From assembly GCA_002390455.1 (NCBI GenBank), contig DGPN01000051.1:262-29000 (forward strand): 28,739 bases of DNA. The letters are read 5' to 3'. Every line of letters begins with the position of its first letter. Positions within the stretch are counted from its first letter, which is position 1. A program made the translations under genes and the position numbers. The notes under the pieces were generated by a model, which saw only the letters and a program-made list of their open reading frames with translations, had not been told where the DNA came from and did no database searches. This DNA is from Flavobacteriaceae bacterium UBA4439. GTDB lineage: Bacteria > Bacteroidota > Bacteroidia > Flavobacteriales > Flavobacteriaceae. This document shows, one piece after another, positions 6,817 through 14,321 of this stretch.

Positions 6817-9042
6817 TTAAATTTTAAGTCTTAAACCCGTGTAAATCATCCTCCCAAAAACGGGAGCATAAACCTGAGCCGCATCAAAATCAACTCCAAA
6901 AGGATCAACCGATCCTATTATTGGAGAGGGTTGTCTATAATTCCCAATATTTTCTCCTCCTAAATATATTTCAAATTTTTCAGATAAGACATAAGTCAAC
7001 TGAGTAGTCCATAATGAATATTTGGGCGAGAAACCTCTGGGACGATCTATTAGGTTGTGAACCAGTCGCTGTGCTCCCACATAATGATAGGTTAGATCAT
7101 ACCGCCATTGTTTACCTACCGAATTAGGTTTGCTTTCCCAGCCCAAATTGGCAAAAAAGCGATTCTTGGCCAATAAGGGTTTTTGAAGAAATCCGCTTTT
7201 ATAATCCATTTTTACGTTATAATTTTTATAAGCAGCTCTAAAATTCAGATAGTCCCTGAAATAGTAATCCAATTCTACTTGAAAACTTTTTGCAGTACTT
7301 TCCCCTTCTAAGTTATAAAAAGAAACCTCACGAGGCCTTTCAAAGTCAACCACCACCTGGTTAGTAAATTGAGTAATATAGTAGTCTGCGGAGAGGGTTA
7401 TTTGGTGAGGATCTCCGATATAAAAGGATTTGGACAGTCCCAATCCATAGTTCCACGCTTTTTCTGGATCAAGCCCATAAATTTTTCCATCAGAGGATTC
7501 AATTTTTATGGCCCTGTTTGTAGCAAAAAGGGTTTGATTTTCTGCAAAAATATTGGCTGCTTTTCTGCCACTACCGGCTGATAACCTTATAACAAATTTC
7601 TCCAAAGGAACATATCTAAAATGTACTCTAGGCGTTAAAAAACTACCGAAGTTGTTATGGAAATCCATTCGGACTCCCGCTATCAAACTAAAATTGTCAT
7701 TGTTGTCATGGCTGAATTCAAAAAAACCACCTACACTCTGATCTGTTCTTTGAAAGGCATCAACATTTACCAATTCCATATAGGTATCAAAACTATAATT
7801 TAAACCTACTTTAAATTTGTTAAGTGTGTTGCCAATGATGGAATTGAAAATTAAGTTGGTGTAAAAACTCTCTTGGTTGATGTCATAGGTTCGCAATCCA
7901 TAATAGGAATCCTGATCATGGCTACTGAAGGCAGATTGAAAACCAAAGCTCTGATAGGGGGTCTCTGGAAACACATAACCCAATTTGAATGAAGCATCCC
8001 AACGTCTCGTTTTAATTTCGCTTCCCCAGCGGTTATTCATCCCTCTATCTTTTTGAGGATTGAAACTTAAAGTGCCCAATAGTTTGTCATCTTTCATATA
8101 CCTCCAGCTCAAAAAGCTGACCCACCCCTTTTCCAAATCCGTGTATTGCCAACGGTTCATCAAATTGATTTGCTCGGAAACAGGGAGATCCAAAAAACCA
8201 TCATTGTTATTGTCAAATTTTTCGGTTCTCTTGTTCCCATGAAGGTAGAGGCCTGTACTCCATTTTTCATCTATTTTATGATTGAAGTGCGTATTCATTT
8301 CATACCTGCCATTGATGGAACCAAATAGATTGAGGAAAAAGGGAATGTCGGTCAAAGGCTTTTTCAACTCGGTATTGATTTGTCCTGCGATACTTTCAAA
8401 ACCATTGGTTACAGATCCAGCACCTTTACTAATTTGAATACTTTCTACCCAAGTCCCCGGCGTAAAGGTCAACCCGTAGGCCTGAGATGCTCCACGAACC
8501 ATCGGGATATTTTCTTCTGAAATCAACAGATAGGGACTCGAAAGACCCAGCATCTTGATTTGTTTGGTTCCTGTGAGTGCATCTGCAAAGTTCACATCTA
8601 TGGCCGGATTGGTTTCAAAACTTTCAGAGAGGTTACAACAAGCTGCTTTAAGTAATTCTTCGCTACTGACCTTAAGGATGTTTTGAGTCTCAATATAGGA
8701 TTTTTGCGAGGCTTTTCTTCGCTGAGTGAGGGTAACCTCGTCCAATTCATCATTATGATTTTGAATCATTTGGTGTGTGATGAATGGTGTTTGTACTATT
8801 AGTGTATCGGTCTTAAAACCAACATAACTAATGATCAATAAATCCGTCTCTGGTGTTTTTTCCAAACGGAAAGCACCGTCAATATCCGTAACCGTTCCAA
8901 TACTGGTGTTTTGCCAAAAAACACTGGCTCCGGTCAGTGGGTAAGTTTTATTATTTTCTTGATATTGTACCGTTCCATGAACTGGGTCTTGAGAAAAGAC
9001 CGCACCCCATGAAAGACATACAATAATTATGTATTTTCTCAT
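6817..9042 (-). CDS. TonB-dependent outer-membrane receptor, probably metal-related
   Basis: 741-aa outer-membrane transporter. It has a signal peptide (about 1-17), a carboxypeptidase-like regulatory domain (about 20-95, with GTVTDIDGAFRL and ISYVGFKTD), a plug domain (about 120-235, with LLISEENIPMVRG and SIQISKGAGSVTNGFESIAGQIN) and a long C-terminal beta-barrel ending in TGLRLKI. It is not a SusC homologue: there is no SusD partner and it is shorter than usual SusC. The start of the plug carries a vicinal cysteine pair (KAACCNLSESFETNP, C135-C136), unusual in exported receptors. Its neighbours carry HMA or Cys-rich motifs, so the substrate is more likely a metal or metal complex than a sugar. 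This is inference from context. Confidence 0.93.
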   Translation of the reverse strand: MRKYIIIVCLSWGAVFSQDPVHGTVQYQENNKTYPLTGASVFWQNTSIGTVTDIDGAFRLEKTPETDLLIISYVGFKTDTLIVQTPFITHQMIQNHNDELDEVTLTQRRKASQKSYIETQNILKVSSEELLKAACCNLSESFETNPAIDVNFADALTGTKQIKMLGLSSPYLLISEENIPMVRGASQAYGLTFTPGTWVESIQISKGAGSVTNGFESIAGQINTELKKPLTDIPFFLNLFGSINGRYEMNTHFNHKIDEKWSTGLYLHGNKRTEKFDNNNDGFLDLPVSEQINLMNRWQYTDLEKGWVSFLSWRYMKDDKLLGTLSFNPQKDRGMNNRWGSEIKTRRWDASFKLGYVFPETPYQSFGFQSAFSSHDQDSYYGLRTYDINQESFYTNLIFNSIIGNTLNKFKVGLNYSFDTYMELVNVDAFQRTDQSVGGFFEFSHDNNDNFSLIAGVRMDFHNNFGSFLTPRVHFRYVPLEKFVIRLSAGSGRKAANIFAENQTLFATNRAIKIESSDGKIYGLDPEKAWNYGLGLSKSFYIGDPHQITLSADYYITQFTNQVVVDFERPREVSFYNLEGESTAKSFQVELDYYFRDYLNFRAAYKNYNVKMDYKSGFLQKPLLAKNRFFANLGWESKPNSVGKQWRYDLTYHYVGAQRLVHNLIDRPRGFSPKYSLWTTQLTYVLSEKFEIYLGGENIGNYRQPSPIIGSVDPFGVDFDAAQVYAPVFGRMIYTGLRLKI

Positions 9043-9093
9043 GATTTTTAGGGTTTAATTAGACATTAAATAGAGAGTGTATTTAATGTTGAA

Positions 9094-9501
9094 TCAGCCG
9101 TAAAAAATGAGACTTTGGTTTAAGAGGAAAATTTTATTTTTGGGAACAAGAAAAGGCTGGGTAAAAACCTCCTTAAGAAAAATGGCTTTTGTGGTTTTGA
9201 AAGATGTGGTAGTGCTATGTGGAATTACAAAACCACTAATTTGAAAATCATCATTAACGCTTTTTTGGGGATGATTGTTTTGGATAAAAATGGTTTCATC
9301 CTGACAGCAGTGATTTTTGGAAACCTTACCCCCTTGATGATCTTGACTTTTTTCCATGGACATCTTACATCCATTTGCATTCCAAGCCAGCGCAATTTCC
9401 TCAATATGCCCACCACAGTAGTGAACATTCAAAGCCATCCCGATTTTTGAAGTCAAAAAAATCAGTATGAAAAAAACGGCTTTGACGCTCCTCAGATTCA
9501 T
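9094..9501 (-). CDS. Small exported Cys/His-rich protein (HYC_CC-type)
   Basis: 135-aa protein with an N-terminal hydrophobic signal (about 8-23). It then has VHYCGGHIEEI (C29), NGCKM (C45), a His-rich stretch and NHCCQDE (C65-C66). This pattern matches a small flavobacterial family that I recall being named HYC_CC_PP for its motifs; the proline-proline part at the C-terminus is not obvious here (the end reads LLNQSLIFYG). It sits between the HMA-MauE fusion (18 bp upstream) and the TonB-dependent receptor (51 bp downstream). A metal-binding periplasmic role fits the residues and the context, but no function is established to my knowledge. Confidence 0.8.
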   Translation of the reverse strand: MNLRSVKAVFFILIFLTSKIGMALNVHYCGGHIEEIALAWNANGCKMSMEKSQDHQGGKVSKNHCCQDETIFIQNNHPQKSVNDDFQISGFVIPHSTTTSFKTTKAIFLKEVFTQPFLVPKNKIFLLNQSLIFYG

Positions 9502-9519
9502 AATGTAAAATTAAGGATT

Positions 9520-10236
9520 TTATCCTAATTGGTAAAATAACATCGCAGCAGCCATGACGAGCATAATAAAGTTTTCTATCAGCGTTGCTTCGGTCATGGG
9601 CAAATTTAGGGCAGTCCCCAAACAAGCACAATTGATCTTGTTTTTATCAAAAAGGGTGTAAATAACCCCAATGGTAGTTATGGATAAGATCACAATAGTG
9701 GCGATAAAAGCAAAGTTTAATTGCCAACGCAGCAATAACATCAAACCCAACAGGGTCTCAATAAAAGGGTAAATTTTGGCGTAAAAAGGACTTCTTATGG
9801 CCAGTGGATCATATTGTGCAAAAGCAGCGGGAAACCCCTTGTAATCCAAAAATTTAAAAAAACTGAATACCATAAAAAATAGCCCCATAAAATCGATCAT
9901 AAAATTGGAGATGTGAAAAGTATTTTTTTGGAGCAGAACCCCACCAGCAATCAGGTAAACAAAAATCAAGAAGAGAGGGAAGAGCTGTTTTAATTTAGAG
10001 GTGACCTCCAAAGAGGGGGAATCTCCATTCTTCGATTCAAGAGATGGAATGTATTTTTGGGGTAAAGCTTCCGAAAGTTTTTTCAATGTCAATGTCTTCA
10101 AAACGCTCATCTCTACTCTTCCATTGGGGAGATCAATTTTGAGGTCTTTCACCTCATCCAAATCCATCAATTTTTTGGTCACCGAAGAAACACATCCTTC
10201 ACACGTCATCCCCGAAATTTTTATATTCTGCTTCAT
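9520..10236 (-). CDS. HMA domain fused to MauE/DoxX-like membrane protein
   Basis: 238-aa fusion. The N-terminal part is a cytoplasmic-type HMA domain, IKISGMTCEGCVSSVTKKL, with the canonical GMTCxxC site (C12, C15). After a linker (about 62-80) come four or five membrane segments (about 86-103, 114-130, 156-170, 176-195, 220-236) typical of the MauE/DoxX redox-associated family. The loop NCACLGTALNLPMTEATLIENF includes a CxC pair (C203, C205). MauE-like proteins are linked to thiol redox chemistry, so this may couple metal binding to thiol oxidation or metal movement across the inner membrane; this is inferred. It is the first gene of the minus-strand operon and diverges from purH across 199 bp. 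Confidence 0.88.
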   Translation of the reverse strand: MKQNIKISGMTCEGCVSSVTKKLMDLDEVKDLKIDLPNGRVEMSVLKTLTLKKLSEALPQKYIPSLESKNGDSPSLEVTSKLKQLFPLFLIFVYLIAGGVLLQKNTFHISNFMIDFMGLFFMVFSFFKFLDYKGFPAAFAQYDPLAIRSPFYAKIYPFIETLLGLMLLLRWQLNFAFIATIVILSITTIGVIYTLFDKNKINCACLGTALNLPMTEATLIENFIMLVMAAAMLFYQLG

Positions 10237-10294
10237 TGTTGAAAAGTGGGCTTTATTTGGTTAATTAAACGCTGTAAATAAGGGGGAAATTAAA

Positions 10295-10324
10295 TTTTAG
10301 ACAATGATGTTTTTAATACTTTTG
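10295..10324 (+). promoter_or_regulatory. Candidate housekeeping promoter of purH
   Basis: TACTTTTG at 10317-10324 is a perfect match to the Bacteroidota -7 element TAnnTTTG. A TTTTAG stretch about 17 bases upstream (10295-10300) could serve as the -33 element but is a poorer match to TTTG. Transcription would start near 10331, leaving a leader of about 105 nt before the purH ATG. I see no riboswitch fold in that leader, only a short GGAT/ATCC hairpin. Confidence 0.5.
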
Positions 10325-10435
10325 TCTTCATCAGCATTTCTCTTTCTTTTATGCAAAAATACTTAAAAAAGACATCTGTTTCGGATCAAAAAAATCCATT
10401 TATCCCAATAAATATTCATCGATTAAGAAAAATAA

Positions 10436-11959
10436 ATGAGTAAAAAACAAATTTCATCTGCTCTCATCTCTGTTTTTGACAAAACAGGTTTGGCCCCCAT
10501 CATTCACCAATTAGCCTCTCAAGGAGTTACATTCTACTCCACTGGAGGTACGGAAAAATACATTCGCGATTTGGGCTATAATGTAATTGCAGTTGAGGAT
10601 GTTACGGGATACCCATCCATTTTGGGAGGTAGGGTAAAAACATTACACCCCAAGGTTTTTGGAGGGATTTTGAACCGTCAAGAAGTTTTGGACGATCAAA
10701 CTGCTTTGGAGGAATTTGAAATCCCACAAATTGATTTGGTGATCGTTGATTTATATCCATTTGAAGAAACCGTTGCTACAGGTGGAAGTGAACAAGAAGT
10801 TGTTGAAAAAATTGATATTGGAGGAATTGCCCTCATCAGAGCTGCCGCAAAAAACTTTAAGGATACTTTTTGCGTTTCTGACAAAAACGATTATAAAGAT
10901 TTTCTGGATATTCTAACCCAATCCGATGGTGCTCCGGACATAGAACAAAGAAAAAGGTATTCCGTCAAGGCTTTCCAAACCTCATCCCACTATGATGCTG
11001 CCATCTTTAACCATTTTAACGAAGAGGAAGACGTACTGAAACTGAGTGTCCAAAATTCCAAAACCCTCCGCTATGGAGAAAACCCACATCAGCAAGGAAA
11101 ATTTTTCGGTCCACTATCCGATCTTTTAGAGCAAATTCACGGGAAAGAAATTTCTTACAATAACCTTTTGGATATTGATGCAGCAGTTAATCTGATGCTC
11201 GAATTTTATCAGGAAGATCCCAGTTTTGCAATTCTCAAACACAACAACGCGTGTGGCTTTGCAACCCGCTCTACTCTCAAAAATGCTTATGTCGATGCGC
11301 TTGCTGGAGACCCCGTCTCTGCCTTTGGGGGGGTGCTAATTACCAATAAAACGATTGATTTAGATACTGCCAATGAAATCCACAGCCTATTTTGTGAGGT
11401 GGTAATTGCTCCCTATTTCCAGGAGGACGCCTTAGCCCTTTTGAAAGGAAAAAAGAACAGAATATTATTGGTTCAAAAAGACACCCCACTGCCCTCCACC
11501 ACCTATAGAAGTTGTCTCAACGGCATATTGGTTCAGGACAGAGATTCCAAAACTGATGTTGCGGAAGAGCTCGAATTTGTCACTGCCAAAAAACCCAATG
11601 GACAAGAGATTGAGGATTTGATATTTGCCTCTAAAATTTGTAAGCATACCAAATCAAATACTATTGTTTTGGCGAAAAATGGTCAACTACTCGCTTCTGG
11701 AACCGGACAAACCTCTAGAGTAGATGCATTAAATCATGCCATTGAAAAAGCCAAGCACTTTAATTTTGACCTTAATGGTGCCGTAATGGCAAGTGACGCT
11801 TTCTTTCCATTTCCTGATTGTGTGGAGATCGCTCACAAAGCTGGGATAAACAGTGTCCTTCAGCCAGGGGGATCCATAAAAGACCAACTTTCCATAGATT
11901 ATTGTAACGAAAATTATTTGTCAATGATCTTTACAGGTACGCGTCATTTCAAACATTAA
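10436..11959 (+). CDS. purH: PurH, bifunctional AICAR transformylase/IMP cyclohydrolase
   Basis: Catalyses the last two steps of de novo purine synthesis: formylation of AICAR with 10-formyl-tetrahydrofolate, then ring closure to IMP. The N-terminal cyclohydrolase (MGS-like) domain shows ALISVFDKTGL, YSTGGTEKYI, VTGYPSILGGRVKTLHP and DLVIVDLYPFEETV. The C-terminal transformylase domain (from about residue 200) shows LRYGENPHQ, AILKHNNACGFA and DPVSAFGGV, and ends with QPGGSIKDQ. The 507-aa length is normal. It lies 36 bp before mreB, so some read-through into the cell-shape genes is possible. Confidence 0.98.
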   Translation: MSKKQISSALISVFDKTGLAPIIHQLASQGVTFYSTGGTEKYIRDLGYNVIAVEDVTGYPSILGGRVKTLHPKVFGGILNRQEVLDDQTALEEFEIPQIDLVIVDLYPFEETVATGGSEQEVVEKIDIGGIALIRAAAKNFKDTFCVSDKNDYKDFLDILTQSDGAPDIEQRKRYSVKAFQTSSHYDAAIFNHFNEEEDVLKLSVQNSKTLRYGENPHQQGKFFGPLSDLLEQIHGKEISYNNLLDIDAAVNLMLEFYQEDPSFAILKHNNACGFATRSTLKNAYVDALAGDPVSAFGGVLITNKTIDLDTANEIHSLFCEVVIAPYFQEDALALLKGKKNRILLVQKDTPLPSTTYRSCLNGILVQDRDSKTDVAEELEFVTAKKPNGQEIEDLIFASKICKHTKSNTIVLAKNGQLLASGTGQTSRVDALNHAIEKAKHFNFDLNGAVMASDAFFPFPDCVEIAHKAGINSVLQPGGSIKDQLSIDYCNENYLSMIFTGTRHFKH

Positions 11960-11965
11960 TTTTCA

Positions 11966-11973
11966 TAACTTTA
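11966..11973 (+). promoter_or_regulatory. Weak candidate -7 element for mreB
   Basis: TAACTTTA in the 36-bp purH-mreB gap matches TAnnTTTG except for the last base. No good -33 TTTG stands at the expected distance. It may give the mre cluster its own transcription besides read-through from purH. Confidence 0.25.
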
Positions 11974-11995
11974 TTGAGAATAAAACCATCAAATT

Positions 11996-13015
11996 ATGGG
12001 TTTTCTTACCGAAGAAATCGCAATAGATTTAGGCACTGCAAATACCTTAATAATCCACAATGACAAAGTAGTGGTAGACAGTCCATCTATAGTGGCCATC
12101 GACAGGACAACCAATAAAATTATTGCTATAGGTAAAGAGGCCAGCATGATGCATGGAAAAACGCATGAAAACATCAAGACCATCAGACCCTTGAAAGATG
12201 GTGTCATTGCTGACTTTAACGCATCGGAGCAAATGATCAATGCCTTGATCAAAAGTATTCCCACACTCAAGAAAAGATTCTTTACCCCTTCGCTAAGAAT
12301 GGTGATTTGTATTCCTTCAGGAATTACGGAAGTGGAGATGAGAGCAGTAAAAGAATCGGCAGAGCGAGTCAATGGCAAAGAAGTCTATTTGATACACGAA
12401 CCTATGGCAGCGGCCATTGGGATAGGAATAGACATCATGCAACCCAAGGGTAATATGATTGTCGACATAGGAGGAGGAACCACTGAAATCGCAGTAATTG
12501 CTTTGTCTGGGATTGTTTGTGACAAATCCGTCAAGATTGCAGGTGATGTTTTTACCAATGACATCGTCAACTACATGAGAAGTAAGCACAACCTATACGT
12601 GGGTGAGCGCACTGCTGAAAAAATAAAAATATTGATTGGTTCCGTGATCGAGGATCTTGAAAACCCTCCCGAGGATATGTCTGTTCAAGGAAGAGACTTA
12701 GTTACCGGTAAACCCAAACAAGCCATGATTTCTTATACTGAAATCGCCAAAGCACTAGACAAGTCCATCATAAGAATTGAAGAGGCCATCATGGAAGCTT
12801 TATCCCAAACCCCACCTGAATTAGCCGCGGATATTTACAATACGGGAATTTATCTTGCTGGAGGCGGAGCACTCCTTAGAGGTCTGGATGTCAGACTTTC
12901 TAGAAAGACGGATCTGCCTGTTTATATTGCTGAAGACCCCCTTCAAGCCGTTGTAAGAGGGACTGGAATCACATTAAAAAATATCGACCGATATAAAACC
13001 ATTTTGATCAAATAA
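11996..13015 (+). CDS. mreB: MreB, actin-like rod-shape protein
   Basis: Membrane-associated actin homologue that guides the elongation machinery for peptidoglycan. The phosphate-1 motif is IAIDLGTANTLI near the N-terminus, and VDIGGGTTEIAVIAL is phosphate-2. The adenosine motif is YLAGGGALLRGLD near residue 295. MGFLTEEIAIDLG is the usual MreB start, and 339 aa is full length. It is the first gene of the canonical mreBCD-mrdA-rodA order; mreC follows after 6 bp. Confidence 0.98.
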   Translation: MGFLTEEIAIDLGTANTLIIHNDKVVVDSPSIVAIDRTTNKIIAIGKEASMMHGKTHENIKTIRPLKDGVIADFNASEQMINALIKSIPTLKKRFFTPSLRMVICIPSGITEVEMRAVKESAERVNGKEVYLIHEPMAAAIGIGIDIMQPKGNMIVDIGGGTTEIAVIALSGIVCDKSVKIAGDVFTNDIVNYMRSKHNLYVGERTAEKIKILIGSVIEDLENPPEDMSVQGRDLVTGKPKQAMISYTEIAKALDKSIIRIEEAIMEALSQTPPELAADIYNTGIYLAGGGALLRGLDVRLSRKTDLPVYIAEDPLQAVVRGTGITLKNIDRYKTILIK

Positions 13016-13021
13016 TGACTT

Positions 13022-13834
13022 ATGCGGCAGCTCATCAATGCCCTACTTAAGTACAAAAACACCCTATTATACTTGGGTTTATTGATCATTTCCCTTATTT
13101 TTTTAAATCATCGGAGCTTTTACCACCAATCCATCTTTAGTAGAACAGGACTGGCACTTTCTAGTAAATTCAATAGGACAGTGCAAAATGTTTCTAGTTA
13201 CCTCGATCTTGCCTACACCAACGAAAAGCTAATCGCTGAAAATGTTAAACTCAAGGCACTTGAATTGATGCATTTTACAGAGCAAACCCCAAAAGACAGA
13301 ACCATTGATTCATTCCCTTTTAAGGTTCTGGGGGCAAGAATCATCAAAAATAGTTATAATCTAGCGAGAAATTACTTAATAATAGATCAGGGATACACAG
13401 ATGGAATTGAAACAGAAATGGGAGTCATATCCAGCGATGGTGTTGTGGGGATTGTCAATCAAGTAACTGCAGAGTTTTCGAGTGTGATTTCTATATTACA
13501 CCGAGATCTAAAAATCAATGCTGGTTTTAAAAAAAACGGCGCATACGGTTCACTATCTTGGCAAGGAAAACACCCCAAAAGAATGAAATTGAATGATGTT
13601 TCCACCTTAAACCCCGTGATGGTAGGAGACACCATAGTAACTGGCGGTATGTCAGATTATTTCCCTTATGGCATTCCTATTGGAAAAGTTTTTAGTTTTC
13701 AAAAACCCGAACTAGAAGGATATTATGATATTGATATTGAGCTATTTAGCAATCTTACGCAGAAAGATTTCGTTTATATCTTAAAAAACATAAAGAAGGA
13801 TCAACTCAATCAATTGAAAAATGAATCGCGATAA
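13022..13834 (+). CDS. mreC: MreC, rod-shape-determining protein
   Basis: Periplasmic scaffold, anchored in the inner membrane, that links MreB to PBP2 and RodA. It has a short cytoplasmic N-terminus and one membrane helix (about residues 13-29). A helical segment likely to form a coiled coil follows (about 45-85, TNEKLIAENVKLKALEL), then the beta-domain with conserved YLIIDQGYTDGIETEMGVIS and GDTIVTGGMSDYFPYGIPIGKV. The length is 270 aa. The last 14 bp overlap the start of mreD, so the two are translationally coupled. Confidence 0.96.
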   Translation: MRQLINALLKYKNTLLYLGLLIISLIFLNHRSFYHQSIFSRTGLALSSKFNRTVQNVSSYLDLAYTNEKLIAENVKLKALELMHFTEQTPKDRTIDSFPFKVLGARIIKNSYNLARNYLIIDQGYTDGIETEMGVISSDGVVGIVNQVTAEFSSVISILHRDLKINAGFKKNGAYGSLSWQGKHPKRMKLNDVSTLNPVMVGDTIVTGGMSDYFPYGIPIGKVFSFQKPELEGYYDIDIELFSNLTQKDFVYILKNIKKDQLNQLKNESR

Positions 13835-14321
13835 TTTAATATTAATTTTTCGGTTTTTACTTCTGCTGTTTCTTCAGGCATTTTTGCTGAACAACATTAA
13901 TTTTTTTGGATTCATCAATCCCAACCTTTATCTTTTATTCATCATAGTCTATCGTTTGGATGGCAACCCTACTTTATTGATTGTTTTGGGCTTTGTAATG
14001 GGGCTACTGCTGGATTTGTTGACACAAGGATCGGGGGGGCAAACCATTGCCGCTTTGACCATATCTTTCCTAAGGCCCTATATCATAAGATTCTCTTTTG
14101 GTGTAAATTATGATGTCCCTATGGGCATGATTAAGGGAAGTTTACTTACCCAAAGATTACTGTATCTGTCATTGATGGTGGTGATTCACAATTTGGTGCT
14201 CTGCAGTGTCATCTACTTTAGTTTTGACAATACCATTACCATTCTAAAAAACACTCTTTTTACATCTTTATTTACCTTTATACTGATTTACATTTCCTTG
14301 GGATTATTCAAAAATAAATGA
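13821..14321 (+). CDS. mreD: MreD, rod-shape-determining membrane protein
   Basis: Small integral membrane partner of MreC in the elongasome. The 166-aa, strongly hydrophobic protein has about five membrane segments. The conserved stretches are INPNLYLLFIIVYRLDG and GFVMGLLLDLLTQGSGGQT, as in Bacteroidota MreD. It starts inside the mreC reading frame and its stop overlaps the mrdA ATG by 4 bp (ATGA). Identity rests on both the motif and its fixed place in the cluster. Confidence 0.93.
   Translation: MNRDNLILIFRFLLLLFLQAFLLNNINFFGFINPNLYLLFIIVYRLDGNPTLLIVLGFVMGLLLDLLTQGSGGQTIAALTISFLRPYIIRFSFGVNYDVPMGMIKGSLLTQRLLYLSLMVVIHNLVLCSVIYFSFDNTITILKNTLFTSLFTFILIYISLGLFKNK

Noticed and set aside
6817..9042. 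SusC-type polysaccharide-utilisation receptor
   Set aside because: No SusD neighbour or glycoside hydrolase, the length is below SusC size, and all neighbours carry metal-binding motifs.
10325..10435. Riboswitch or attenuator in the 105-nt purH leader
   Set aside because: Only a 4-bp GGAT/ATCC hairpin is visible; no conserved purine-riboswitch core or terminator-like structure.
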